Shown here: in pieces, positions 24,167 to 35,893 of the stretch
How positions within the stretch are numbered: the stretch's first letter is position 1
Layout of the letters: every line of letters starts with the position of its first letter
Assembly (NCBI GenBank): GCA_949361645.1
Contig: OX442417.1
Location: 8,044,275 to 8,108,274, forward strand
DNA length: 64,000 nt
Reading direction: 5' to 3'
Source: Spongilla lacustris
Taxonomy: Eukaryota; Porifera; Demospongiae; Spongillida; Spongillidae
The notes under the pieces: model-generated
The model's input: the letters and a program-made list of their open reading frames with translations, nothing else
Database searches by the model: none
What the model was told of the DNA's origin: nothing
Made by a program: the position numbers and the translations under genes

Positions 24167-24545
24167 GTGGAGCTCAAGCACACAACGGCTACGTGTGCGT
24201 TTGCTCAGCTATGTGATGGGCGCTTTGGCACTGTTTCACGAGCCAAAGTCAATGGCTGTAAGTGCAAGTTAAAGAACAATAAGCTTATTGTTCCTCCAGT
24301 TGTAATGCAAATGCAGTTACCATTCTGTGCACAATGGTATGTACAAGCTGCATTTCCTCTCATAATTAACAGCTCTCACATCATTTAGCAGCATGCAGCT
24401 GAACCAGGACGCTGGCTTTAGTTGTGCCGGTGCACTCCAAATGAACCTCTCAGGTGGATCCATTCAGTCAGACAGCGAGGCATACACCAGTCTGTCATAT
24501 GGCAACCTCAACACACTGAGGCAAATTGGACAGTTCAGCTGACTA
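24167..24545 (+). pseudogene. Weak protein-kinase-like exon fragments
   Basis: Right of the hAT insertion a frame reads CDGRFGTVSRAKVNG, resembling a kinase glycine-rich loop, and ends at a good donor (GGCT/GTAAGT near 24258). About 130 bp on, after an acceptor-like ATTTAG, another frame reads SEAYTSLSYGNLNTLRQIG and soon hits a stop. The order is not that of an intact kinase. These may be relics of duplicated receptor-kinase exons. Confidence 0.25.
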
Positions 24546-25397
24546 ACGACTGAGAGTAGCTGTGTATTGGCCAATGGTGGTTGAATGGAATTTTTTATGG
24601 TGCTATGGTCATAATGTGCTCCATAACTTTGGCTGGAGTGTTGCCAGATATCTCAGCTAGGGGCCATTGTGCCTTTGGAGGTATACCCTTTTAATTATCA
24701 CATGCAAGGGGATTTCCCTTCATACTAGTACATGTAGTCAAAAAGGTTTCAGTCCACATTTATAAGGTTTCTTGTGTAAGGCAGCTGTTGTAACGGGCTT
24801 CATAATGAGGTGGCAACCTGTTGCACAACATTGGTGGGTGGATCTGATGGCAGTTGCAGTAGCACTGCATACATGCAGAGGTATCGTTTTTCTAGCTGCA
24901 GCTGGTTTTGCGCACCCACACACCCTAGACCTAAGCAACTCATTCAATTTGCACCTGTGTACTGCAAGCTCCATAGATCCTGTGGTGTGCAGTTCGATTA
25001 TTCATATTTACAGCGTAGCGGTCGAATAGGAATTAAGACCCGTTACAGACCGTGTAATATTCATTGAAATACTCACCACAGCTGGCTTGCTTTGTACAAA
25101 GTTTTTGAACCTACTTTATCTGGAGGATTGGGAGTACCACCGCTTAGAAAACCTGCTATTATAAACCCCTCGTTAAGTCCCTTTATGCGCGCAAGCTGTA
25201 GCATCTTGTAACAAGCTGTTTTCAATTGCGCCTACATTTAAGTATATGTGTGCGACACCATTCATGTAATGGTTTTTATTTTGCTTCACTGATTTTTGCA
25301 TAAAATACCTCCAAAGTTGGTGGTTTCATAATGAGGTGTGTGTACGCCATTTACCGTAATTCAGTTCAAACAATCTAATTGTAAAACCTAATGGCAC

Positions 25398-26493
25398 CAG
25401 GCCCGTAGCCAGGGGGGGTTCGGGGGGTTCGAACGAACCCCCCCTCAGAGGATAAAGGTCCTGCACTCCGCTTACGTGGAAGTACTAGAATTTAGGCGAT
25501 TAGGCTTCCCTGACTAATAACGTATAACATAACGTAACGGTTAACCTGTATTTATTATTGTAATTATCAAATTACACACGTCTCAATAATTAAAAAGCAA
25601 TTTGCGCCGGTTTAAGAATTAATCTATACGCCGTCGCATTAATAATCGCCGGGCCGATCGACTATGCCGAGTAGCTCCCAACAAAAGAAAAGAGAGCGTG
25701 AACGAGCCCGCTGCATCTTGCCAGAAAATCGATGCCATCAAGGAGTGTGACAGTGATCTGTACCCCAATGTCAGGGTCCTTCTGCAAATCGCCTGCACAC
25801 TGCCTGTGACCTCTTCGAAGACTGCACAATTATATGAGAGCCTCGATGGGAAATAGCCGTCTTTCTAGCCTTGCTCTCCTGCATATACATTATGACATAG
25901 ACGTGGACTTAGATGAAGTTGTCACACGCTATGCCCATTTGCACCCAAGGAAGCTAGCTTGAACTTGACTCTATTATCCGCCCTTGAATTCTGTTAAAAC
26001 ACTCTGTCACTGTATACTAATTAATTGTGTTTGTATATAAATGCATAACCTGCCTATTTCCTAAATATGTAGTATTTTAAATGTGCCATTAATTCATATA
26101 TGACTAAGCAGCCATTTAATCAGAAGCATTGTTTTTTTTTTTTTTTTAAGCGAAGATCGATTTAGATTGCATAGCAAAAACACATGTTAGGTTTAGGTTT
26201 AGCCCCTTCCCTTCTTTTCATATCAGGCAGCTCACCTTGGAAGGTCGCATGAAATTGAATTGCTCATCTTGTTTATTTTTCGGTTGTGAGTGTTTACATG
26301 TGTCTGCAAACTATTAATTCTTTTGTGTTGCCAAATCAATGTTTTCAAAAGGTTCCGCGCAAAGCGCGGGATGGGGCACATCCCCCCTCCCGCACGCCCC
26401 CCCCCCCCCCCCTTTTGGTGACCCACGCCCACTTTGGGTCCACATTTCTTTATTTTTCGAACCCCCCCTTTTCCTGACCTGGCTACGGGCTTG
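25398..26493. mobile_element. hAT-like element with transposase C-terminal relic
   Basis: Left end is CAGGCCCGTAGCCAGG; right end is its near reverse complement, CCTGGCTACGGGCTTG. GGCAC flanks both sides directly (25393-25397, 26494-26498), a 5-bp duplication rather than the usual 8. Inside (+ strand, 25740-25965) frames read PNVRVLLQIACTLPVTSS and then RASMGNSRLSSLALLHIHYD with VVTRYAHLHPRKL. These match the hAT C-terminal dimerisation region with the central ERxFS-type block deleted. Long C and G runs lie just inside both ends. Confidence 0.8.
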
Positions 26494-28097
26494 GGCACGT
26501 ACGTAACAGCCGTGCCCCTTTTCCGAAGCCGGCTATGTACGCTGCGAGCCCATGTCATTCGTACACTTACATTAATCGTCACATTAATTGTCGCGATCGA
26601 TGTCACGTGAGAGTAGCTGATGCTATTGGAATTCTTTTGTACCATAAATACACTCTCTTCGCGTAGCATTTACACTGAGCAACGTGCCTGCAAATGCGGA
26701 TAGATTGCCTCGCAGTTTTCTGCGACTAAGTTGTTTTGCACCTTATAAAAACTACATCGCAAATTGCGATGCGAATCCAGTTAAATTATATGTACGAAGG
26801 CTCATTTTGTCGTGAACTATCCCATATATAGATTTACACACTAAAACTATACAAGAGTTTTTACTCCCTGAAATTAAAACCTGCTGGTAGTTGCAGTCTC
26901 AAGTACAACGTGTTATTAAAATAAGGTTTAAAGTAGTTAAACCAAGTTAACCGACGAGCAGCATCACACGCGCGTGGGCGTAGGGAACGTGGATATATAT
27001 ATGCCATCGCGCATGCGCAGGTCAGTTCGCTCTAACGATCGCGCGAAGGCTGGGTACTATTTGTTTTTCCCTCATTCTCCGTACATCGTCTGGGAGAGAT
27101 GAGGTGATCATTCGGGCAGGTATCTGGCACCGTATAACGACTGGGGGAGTGCCATCGCACCACACACCCCAAACTTGCCTAGCCAAGAAGCCCGGGGAAC
27201 GGCCAATAGTAGAACATCCTTAATAAGCTACTAGCTCATCGACCGTATTGCTATCGAGCGTTAGAAGGTTAAGTATGGAACTATCAAATGTTGTTGATGC
27301 CACGAGCCTTGGCACCTTCAAGTCACGCCAGTCACAAATTGACTTATTGAAATTTTGTAGTGTGTATAAATTCTAACAAGAAATATATAAGTGTACGTAC
27401 TGTAATGTACATGCCATTATTTACCTTCTGTAAATCAAATCAAATAAAATCAAAAAATGATCAATACATGTCACTTGATCTAGTCTTAACCTGTGAAGTA
27501 TGACCAATCCAGCATGTTATTATTACTTATGAATCTAATTCATAGTATTCAGGAGTTGGGATAGATGATGGTGCCAGACTACCTGCAGAATTACCAAAAT
27601 CTGATTAACACTTTCCTTTCATTCTTTTATTGTGTCATTTTGTTGTTTATGTTTTCTTGGTTTTTTTTTCTTTGCTTGTTGTAATGGTTTTTCATCATTG
27701 TTATTTTTTGCATAAAAAATGATTAGTGTGTTACATTTAGAAACTAAAGATATTGTATTTCCGACCTGATCATATCATCCCCCCTTCCCTTGTCAAGTGT
27801 AAGTACTTCATACAGATTTGGGCCTCAGTAACTGCCTGCGTTGTGAGCAAGTGTAGAACTCTGATGCGTAAATAATGTTCATACATGTACCTTTAATAGT
27901 AGATGTTGGCATCAGTGCTATGGTTCTGCTAGTTGCTAATGAACAAAAAGCATCAAGCTTGTTATTTTAAGAGTTAGGTTTGGCTTACCAGTGTAGGAAG
28001 GCTTTGATACACTTTCTCCTGAACCAGAGTGGTGTGCTATAAGGGACCGATCATGGTGATGTGCTTAGCACAATCATTTAGCACAGCGTAATCTTAC
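26494..28097. other. No gene recognised
   Basis: Unassigned; possibly intron of the LDLa gene on the minus strand. Confidence 0.4.
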
Positions 28098-28449
28098 CTG
28101 ACTTCACATATCTCTCTTTGCCACATACCCTTGGGCTCTCATCAGTTCCATAGAAACAATCATTCACATTGTCACACACTTTGTGAAGTGGTAGGCAAGG
28201 TGCACCAACACAGCTGAAGTATTTTCCATCTCCTGCACAGAATCCTGACATCTTTGTTCTTGCTACAAGTGAGTGGTGACCCAAACTCATGCATGCATGT
28301 TGCACTGTAATACATACCAACTACTTTGCAAAGATCTTTCCTTTCATCGCTGCCATCATCGCATTCCTCAATATCGTTGCAGACCATGAATTCATTAATG
28401 CACTGATCACTTAGACATTGGAACAACTCCAACTCAGCACATGGCTCTC
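28098..28449 (-). CDS. Two LDL-receptor class A exons
   Basis: Exon 28449-28318 (132 nt) and exon 28262-28098 (165 nt) are both bounded by AG/GT sites in phase 1-1, the classic symmetry of LDLa exons. The first encodes FQCLSDQCINEFMVCND followed by the acidic calcium-binding end CDDGSDE. The second encodes FSCVGAPCLPLHKVCDN followed by DCFYGTDES and a final Cys. In the second module the usual D-G-S-D-E is changed to Y-G-T-D-E, which may weaken calcium binding. The intron between them is 55 nt. No signal peptide exon was found upstream. The last donor (TCAG/GTAAGA, phase 1) fits the transmembrane exon at 20860-21026. Likely an extracellular receptor-type protein. Confidence 0.8.
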
Positions 28450-28739
28450 CTGAAAAGTGCGAGCTAGCTCCTCATTCAATAGAGCATTTACACTAACCTG
28501 ATATTTGATAAAAACGCAACAGGAATCCAATGAGAAAAATATTGTGTCCATTCTGTATAAAATTCCGTTAAAAATTGGTGTACATATAGCAATGATACGA
28601 CACTCACGCCGCAATGCAAAATTGCCTCATTGCGCTGCATATGGCAGCTTATAGGTATGACCGTATGAGCATGACAACAAGGATATATATATTGATTGGA
28701 TATATGCAAAGCTACTTTCTAACGAAAATGTTGCATGCT

Positions 28740-28772
28740 ATATGCACTTGCAATTGGCGGCCAAAGAGTTAA
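28740..28772. repeat. Terminus of a TTAA-type element
   Basis: GGCGGCCAAAGAG is followed by TTAA. This is the same terminus as the TTAA-flanked element at 47670-48301. The other end was not found. Confidence 0.45.
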
Positions 28773-29213
28773 ACAAAAAAAAAAAGAAGCTCTATGTATA
28801 AGTGTTACATTATTCGGATTCAACGTTTTAAACGCAATTGAATGTGATGACCATAAGTTGCAATAGAACGCCTACATGTAAGCGTTTGTTAGATCTATCA
28901 TTTAGGCTGGGAAATGAGATAGGACCTGGCAGCACCTGTATATAGTAATGAGGGCAAGATTATTCTGATTTATCATGACCATTTCTCACATTAGTCATTA
29001 GGCAATATCTTTTGAATCGTCATGCACAAATTTCGCATACAGCAAGCGCTCATTTCTCGCCTGCATGCACGTAGTATATACGTACAATTGGTGCATGTGT
29101 ACAGATGTACGTACTCTTCTAGTGTCCTATGCAATCCAAATCACACAATAAAAATATATCATATATATATACCCTCCACGTTTTGAGGCCTAATAGAACG
29201 CTTTACTAAGAAG

Positions 29214-30134
29214 CAGGGTTGCCGCGATGTATCGCGGTTAACGATATATCTTTGATGTGCCGCGGTTACGGTTAACAACGTTTTATTATAACCTTCACCG
29301 CGGTTAAAGTATGCAGGATTTTACGGAGTACGAATGCGGTGATCCCATTAAATACGGAATACAGAGAGCAATAATCAAGTCCCCGCATAACTTATAAAAA
29401 CCTTGCTTGCAGTTAACCTATAGAAGCTTGGAGTTCTGCTCGAGATATATGTGCTTACTTAGGCACGAAGGCCATGCATCTTTTCTTTGATATGTCTTAA
29501 GTTATTAATTTGGCAACAGTTCATTGTGAATGCACTTTCTGAAGGAGCGGTTAAATCAGGAATGGCATAAAGTATTTCACGTTCTTTCCACCATGCACAT
29601 AAGTGGCTAAAGTCTGTTTCGTCTTCTTTCATATACTTATCAAGTCTTTTTTTTTGTCTGTATTGTATTATCCTTCTGTTGACTCCCTTTTTTTACCATA
29701 GTATAAGTTAAAATCATCATCACTTGTGCTAGTAGCGGAAGATATCTTTGGTATCTTCCTGGATTTTGATTTTTACACAAAAGTGTGGTACTCATTTGCG
29801 TCTTCTTAGCATCTGAGGATAGGAAGGTGCTGTTATCTTTGCTAGGACTGGATGGTATGGGATTGGATATGATGGTGTATGGTGTCCATGGTAAAACTTT
29901 TATTAAGGTATTCACAATACCATACAAAACCCACTGGCGCGATGCACTTGATAGCAAAGAACTGCCACAGTGTACATTTACATGATCACTAGCTTGGTTA
30001 GGGGTCGAAAATTGGTTTCTGAATACCTGAGAATACGTAAGTTTTAACCGCGATATTTAACCGCGATTAAACGCTGTAACCGCGATATATCGCGGTTACG
30101 ACGGTTAAATATTAACCTTACCGCGGCAACTCTG
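29214..30134. mobile_element. hAT-type element with perfect 8-bp TSD and transposase relic
   Basis: Termini are CAGGGTTGCCGCG and CGGCAACTCTG. The target duplication CTAAGAAG is exact at 29206-29213 and 30135-30142. Subterminal sequence is full of AACCGCGAT / ATCGCGGTT palindromes. On the minus strand, near 29630-29490, a frame reads LCAWWKEREILYAIPDLTAPSE. This resembles the hAT dimerisation region (WW, then a P-x-L-x-x-P-S-E motif). The rest of the transposase is gone. Confidence 0.88.
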
Positions 30135-30142
30135 CTAAGAAG

Positions 30143-31409
30143 ATTACTTACTGTTTTCATTCTTTTGAACCGCGTGTAACTGTTTCCGACCTCACACAGG
30201 TAATGTATCGCAGACTCAGCCAAACGCATAGGTGGGGCTATGCCCAACTAGGCTACCATGCCATGTCAGAATCGATCGCCATATGAATATCTCAAAAACT
30301 ATGGGGGGGCGATATGAATAATGAATACGGGAGAGGGCGTGACAGAAGACCAAAGTCTGAAGTTATGGAGAAGTGCTGGACAGTAACCAATCCATCAGGT
30401 TTTAAGCGCTACGTATTGTACGCTCCAGGAGCTGACGCATGCTATAAATTGTGCAAACCAAACTCAGTGTGTCCACGATTCGTTACGAAGTGTATAATCA
30501 TATACTTACTGTGCTCTATAAATAGCATGTGTTACTTGTGCGCACGCGTAATTATGTGGGATGAATATGAGCCTTTGCTTATAAAATCCCTATGTAGTTC
30601 GTGCCAGAAAGCCATGTATAAAGCGATATCGATCCGCAGTATTAAGCTGTTACAGTATACAGCCTAACGGCATGCACGATTGAATAAATAGGTTCATATA
30701 GGCGTGTAATTATACACTAGCTAGTATAAATCAAATACTTCTCTAAAACTATGACGCTTCTACATTTTCAAAAAGGCTTCGTCATTTGCAAATTCAGGAC
30801 TGTGAGTTATAGGATCCTACCGAACCGAACCTTAACATACATGCATGTATTGTACCTTGTTTCCTTGCCTTTTGCACAACCAATCCTACATACCACGAGC
30901 CACTTCCTCTGTAGAGAATTTTTTGTTTTACTATTACACCGGTATACACCTATATGTATGGCTTTGCACAATTTGGAAGATTAATAAGAAGAGGAATGTA
31001 AGCATGCTATAACATTGTACATTGCAACGAATACACAAATACATATTTTGACAAAATTAATGATCCATGATATCATAGTTGTCAACTAAATTTCTTAAAA
31101 CAGATCAAAGCAAAATTATATCTTTCTCCTCCAAAAGAGCTTGCAGAATGAAAATAATTCAATACCAATGTAGCACACAGCCAGCGTCAAAATGGTAAGA
31201 GCAATGAGAAATGCATACAAATGACGCCTTATATACTATACTAAAAGAATGTTCTACTCCCGCCTGTACCATGCAAGATGATCATTGACCAACATAGGTT
31301 ACCGTCGATTGTGCACACCACCACTACAACACATATGCAACACACACACATAGACACAGCAACTAGGCTACTACAAAGAAGGCAGTAAGGTAGGTAATTA
31401 TAACTCCTG
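30143..31409. other. Mostly unassigned; half fold-back copy at 30737-31040
   Basis: 30737-30935 matches the right half of the fold-back element at 13912-14201. The flank with ATTGCAACGAATACAC (near 31025) matches the flank near 13855, so the ancestral repeat is larger than the fold-back itself. The frame at 30314-30667 has no recognised motif. Confidence 0.5.
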
Positions 31410-31634
31410 TGGCCATAACACACATTGGCCCAGTGGCCATAAACACATAGCGGCCCAGTGGCCATAACACACAACGGCCCAGTGGCCATAACACACAATG
31501 GCCCAGTGGCCATAACACACATGGGCCCAGTGGCCATAACACACAATGGCCCAGTGGTCATAACACACAACGGCCCAGTGGCCATAACACACAGCAGCCC
31601 AGTGGCCATAACACACAACGACCCAGTGGCCAAA
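31410..31634. repeat. 24-bp minisatellite, about nine copies
   Basis: The unit CAGTGGCCATAACACACA plus a variable AACGGC / AATGGC end is repeated head to tail. The right end abuts the 3' end of the minus-strand retroelement. Confidence 0.9.
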
Positions 31635-31649
31635 GAACACACAGTGACT

Positions 31650-34600
31650 CCACTAATCACCAGTCTCCTAGAAGCACATCCTCAATGCCAGAACTTGTGT
31701 GACAAGCACCTGACCTCCCTTGCACAAGCACATCTCTACCCAATCCCAAAACATACGACCCCCTCACAAATGGGGCAAAGCTGCAACCTGAGTGGATTGA
31801 GGGCCAAAATGGAGCTGATGGCCACCACGGTATGATCAGTGTACCCTCAGCCTCACATAACTCTGCATGGCGCAGCACCCATGCTACCAGACAGGGTGGG
31901 GGACAAAGCCAATTATTCTCACAGTTCCAGTTAACCGTGAATGCATTGATTGCTTCTGATCAGGGGCACGTGTAACGGGAATTAAATTTAGTTAACTGAG
32001 TGTTGTAGTTGTTTGCAAATCTATCCACCTCATGTGCAATGAAAGATAGAAGGGTCTAAATACCAATCATTATAGTCTACAATTCTGCTAATCATATCTG
32101 CCACGATATTCTCCTCTCTTGGAACCCACTCTGGCTCTATAGCCTAATCTGATTGGCTACGCACATAGCAAACACTTCTTACTGCAAATGTGGCTTTCGG
32201 CTACCAATCCTCAATATGCGCACAACGTTAAGATTATCTGTAAACCAGGCGCACCCTCTGGCCATGCACACAATTTACTGGTCACTGATTCTAACACACG
32301 ACTTACTGCGACCAACTCTCTCCAAGTACAGCTTTGCTGGGCCTCATCCACTGTCCAAATATACCATAGGCAACAAGTGGGCCATGCTCACCCCATGTCA
32401 CTAGCATCTGAATATACTACCCTCACAGCTGAGGGCTTGTATCTAATAGGTTGAGTATTATAGCTTGCCAGTGAGTCAGTCCAGAATTGCAGGTCCTCCC
32501 ATGCATCCTCTGCCCATTCTAACATGTCACACGAGTTAGCTCTACTTTCTAGCAGTGTGTACATTGCCCTAGTCATTAGCCGAGCAACAGGTCCCAAGGC
32601 CAAGCTCATGGACATAATTTTACCTGTCAAGAGATGCTAAATATCTTGCCCTGATGCCACTCGACCTATTAACACCTTTCACTAGCACTTTAAACCTCAA
32701 TAGCTTACACAAATACAGCCCCTCTGAAGGTCAATTTCAAACCCCAACCACTGAGCTTTTGTGGAAGGGTACCAAGCAGATTTTTTTGCATTCGCCAACA
32801 ACCCCGCTTTTACCAGGGAATTCTGAACAAACAGGCTAGCTACTTTAGCTCTATCTTCACCCTGTACTGCAAATATGCCATCATCCAAATACAGTACAGC
32901 TTTCAAACCATTACACCTCCAAAAATGAACCAATGGGCGCAAAAGCTAATACCCCGTTTACACGACACAATTTTTCCGTGCCAGCATGATACGCTACGGC
33001 TCGGCACGGTACGGTTCGGTTAAAATTTGACGTGTAAACCCTGTCAAAACCGTGCCGTACCGTGCCGAGCCAGCACGGTTGCAATAACCGGGCTACCCGG
33101 CACGGCACGACTCGATTGTGGTCGATCGGGATATGATAGCAATTGAGCATGCGTAGAACTGGTTTCCATAGTATTAAAATGGTGGATTGGACGAAACAAA
33201 CGGGTGATAAAGATTTGGGGAGAGGAATCGATGCAAGTGCAACTGGAAAACTGGGAAAAAAATCAATTGGTGTACAACAAGATCGGTACTGAGGCCAATT
33301 GAGGTGTATTGGATGGCCTTCGCCATAATATTGCGTATGTTACGAGAAAACAATCGCTCTCCTTCTTTTGTGCATCTGGTGCCTCCTTTTCTCGATTGCA
33401 CGGAAGGTTGTAAACAAGGCATCCATTTTGATTTCTGGCAATTATTGTAGTTAATTACGGAATTGCTTTTAAAAAACCATTCTATACCACATAGCCACAG
33501 ACGCGTGTAAACGTTACTCGATAGCTGTTCCGTACCGTGCCATGCTGAGCCGTTCCGTACCGTACCATCGTCGTGTAAACGCGGTATTAGTAAAGATATA
33601 TGGGGCCACTAATAACCCAAAAGGCATAACTGTAAACACATAATACTTACTATTCCACATAAAGCCCAAGTATTTACGATGGTGGGGCCAATCTCACCAT
33701 GATGATAACCTGACTTGAGGACAAATGTGAACATGAACTCACCTTCTTCAAACAGCATCATGGCAATGCACAAGTCCTCATACTTAAACCTCTGTTTCTG
33801 CAGAAACTGGTTCAAGTGCCTCATATTTACCACCAACTGTTTCTTTCCAGAACTCTTCTCAACAACTGACAATGGGCTGCATATGCATGGCTGGTCTGTC
33901 ACTTCCAATATGTACTGCCCCATCACCAACTCTGCCACAGCACCATCCACCCACCCTGAGTTATTAGTGCAGATGCCTGATTGGGTTTACTGTATGAGGT
34001 AGGCTCAGTGCGTAAGGGAAGGACCAACCCAAACTTGATAGTATCAATAACCCATGCATGCAGGATGCAGGTGAAGTCCAGAACCCAGCATGCTCTCTAA
34101 GTTGCCCACGAACTGACATACAGCAGCCATCTTTCTTGCACGTGTCTTTCCCAACACCTCATAGTATCATTAACATCCCCTATCACCTCCTCACATGCTG
34201 GAAGCATGACCTCTTCTCACATGCCATACGTACATTCACCACCGTCTGTAATACCATTAAGCAAAGGATACGACGTGCTTGAAACCATGGACCTCTTGGG
34301 ACATGACTTTCGTATATGCCCCGGCTCACCACACTGGAAGCATGTCAAGGCCGACAGCCTCGCCGTTGCCGCACCTTGTGGGTTTCCGAATCGCGCGCCA
34401 TCTTCCGCTTAGCGGCCAGTCTCCTCTTGGCAGCGCTCTAAGACTTTTCTATGCGCTTCTCGTCACCAGAGTCATCGGCCAACTCGTCCTCCTCGTACTC
34501 ATCCACGACCATCCACCCGAGCTCGGAACGATCTGCAATTCGGATGAGTTTCTGCCTGTGAACAAGGAGCTGCTTGCCCTTTTCAATGGCCTGTTGCGCC

Positions 34601-34886
34601 CTTACCACTGCCTCCTTTGCGGTGCCCTCCAAAATCGGCAAGCTCGCGCGAGGCTGGCATCTGCCTCGCAGAATCGCTCTTCCAGATCCTTGTTAAAAGA
34701 ATGCTGCACCTCATGCGATCGTTTCCGAAATAGGACGGGCTTCTCCTTTTTTATGCTGGCTATCTTCTCAGCCGCATCCTCCTGCATAGCTCACACCTCG
34801 TCGCGTAGCGCTTTCATTTCCTTCTGTGACGTATTTATCGCCCCAAGGAGCTGGGCAAACTGACTCTGCGACATACTGGTAGCCAT
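31650..34886 (-). pseudogene. DIRS/Gypsy-like retroelement (gag, RT, RNase H), decayed
   Basis: Minus-strand order: a gag-like part from MATSMSQSQFAQ (34886) through RQKLIRIADRSELGW and DEYEEDELADDSGDEKR (about 34520), then a CCHC knuckle CFQCGEPGHIRKSC (about 34340-34300). The RT part follows, with SPLSVVEKSSGKKQLVVNMR and FTFVLKSGYHH (33950-33710), VFTVMPFGL (near 33640) and AVLYLDDGIFAV (near 32890). RNase H parts are VVYSDASDMG (32390), WRELVAVSRVLES, a TDN block and IVADMISRIVD (near 32060). A last segment has FAPFVRG and ends near 31657. Stops and frameshifts occur in gag, RT and RNase H. The RT/RH style with YLDDG is that of DIRS-like or related elements of basal metazoans. No tyrosine recombinase, integrase or LTRs were seen. 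A 637-bp element interrupts the RT. Confidence 0.78.
32950..33586. mobile_element. Harbinger-like non-autonomous element inserted in the RT
   Basis: Termini TACCCCGTTTACACGAC and its near reverse complement GTCGTGTAAACGCGGTA are flanked by TAA (32947-32949) and TTA (33587-33589). That is consistent with a 3-bp TWA target of PIF/Harbinger type with one later change. Subterminal copies of CCGTACCGTGCC and CGGCACGGTACGG occur at both ends. The RT frame reads up to IFT on one side and resumes at LLRPLVHFW on the other, so the insertion is internal to the RT. No transposase is inside. Confidence 0.72.
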
Positions 34887-35233
34887 ATGCATACAGAAGT
34901 AGATCCGAGACTTTCGTAAGATCAAGTGTCGTCTTTTTCGCCCATTGTAAAAAACAACCAGTGGCGTGCACTAATTCGGTAGACTGGTCTTTACAGTACT
35001 TCCCGCACCAGCCTTTTAAACCATCGACCACGTGGCACCCTGCCACACCCACTCATGCAGTTTCACGCTACTGGCGGGAGCTAATTTCCTGTCTAATTCA
35101 TGTAATTCAACCGACATGAAATGGAGCAATGGATGTATGTAATTATTTTTATTTTAGCCCATACCAGTACTGAAAAAAATTAGAAGATGAAACATAAGGG
35201 AAAAATTATATGGCCAAGTACGATAAAAGCACC

Positions 35234-35237
35234 CCCC

Positions 35238-35275
<38 letters not shown>
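35234..35275. repeat. Poly-C run, about 40 nt
   Basis: Almost pure C with one T near its start. It is one of at least eight G or C runs longer than 15 nt in the window. Confidence 0.9.
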
Positions 35276-35277
<2 letters not shown>

Positions 35278-35487
35278 TTCCTCCTGCGCTAGTATGTACA
35301 CAAATCGGTACAGTATTCAGCCCCATAATTTCATTGTAACACATACTAGTTTTACAACGCTATCCGTATTGCGGCTATTATAATACTTGTCGGATAAGTG
35401 GGAAGCACAAAAGCACATATTTCAGTACACAAGTACATAAACGTGTACATGAAAATACAAAATCACGTATTCATGCCACTCCCGCAG

Positions 35488-35893
35488 GGAGGTCTCCATG
35501 CCGCCAGGAGTACAAAACAGGGACCTGGTGCAGTACGTTTATGAAAAGCGGGACGAAAGAACTAACACAACATTTATTGTTTACAAGGATGCCCCTAAAG
35601 GCACAGTTCCTACGAAGGAAGGAAAAATAAGGTGAACAATTTCATACTCGCTTTGTAATGTTCATTATCCTAACTTACTTGCCAGGGCTGAAACCATTCT
35701 TTCTGCTGTTATTATTCGACCAGACCAAAATGATCCAAAGTCCACTCGAATGACGGTGCTCTTGCAGAATGACCTCAAAGGGTGGGTGCCAACATTCATT
35801 GTAAACGAGTGCGTAGCTAAAATACCTATTGCATGGAGGAACAACTTATACAACTTCTATGGCAACAACAAGTGCTCCCTGGAGAAGTGCTGA
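35488..35893 (+). CDS. START (StAR-related lipid transfer) domain gene, last two exons
   Basis: Exon 35488-35631 starts after CCCGCAG and ends AATAAG/GTGAAC. Exon 35686-35893 starts after TTGCCAG and ends in TGA. The joined frame gives NRDLVQYVYEKRDER, then GKIRAETILSAVIIRP, then NDLKGWVPTFIVNE and a short Cys-containing tail. RDLV, the R-x-E...VIRP strand and the D-x-K-G-W-x-P motif before the C-terminal helix are START landmarks. The intron is 54 nt. START domains bind a lipid or sterol in a hydrophobic pocket. About the last 115 residues are visible, and the subfamily (PCTP/STARD-type) cannot be told. Upstream exons were not found; the retroelement ending at 34886 lies close by and may sit in an intron or have displaced the 5' part. 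Confidence 0.7.

Noticed and set aside
24069..24543. A complete protein kinase gene
   Set aside because: Only a glycine-loop-like block and one further fragment are visible; no catalytic HRD or DFG motifs, and the order is wrong.
31241..31660. Repeat-containing frames over the 24-bp minisatellite as a repeat protein
   Set aside because: The frame exists only because 24 is a multiple of three; both strands are open and there is no start or domain.
31650..35060. LTRs or a tyrosine recombinase for the DIRS/Gypsy-like element
   Set aside because: No direct terminal repeats and no recombinase or integrase motifs were found on either side.
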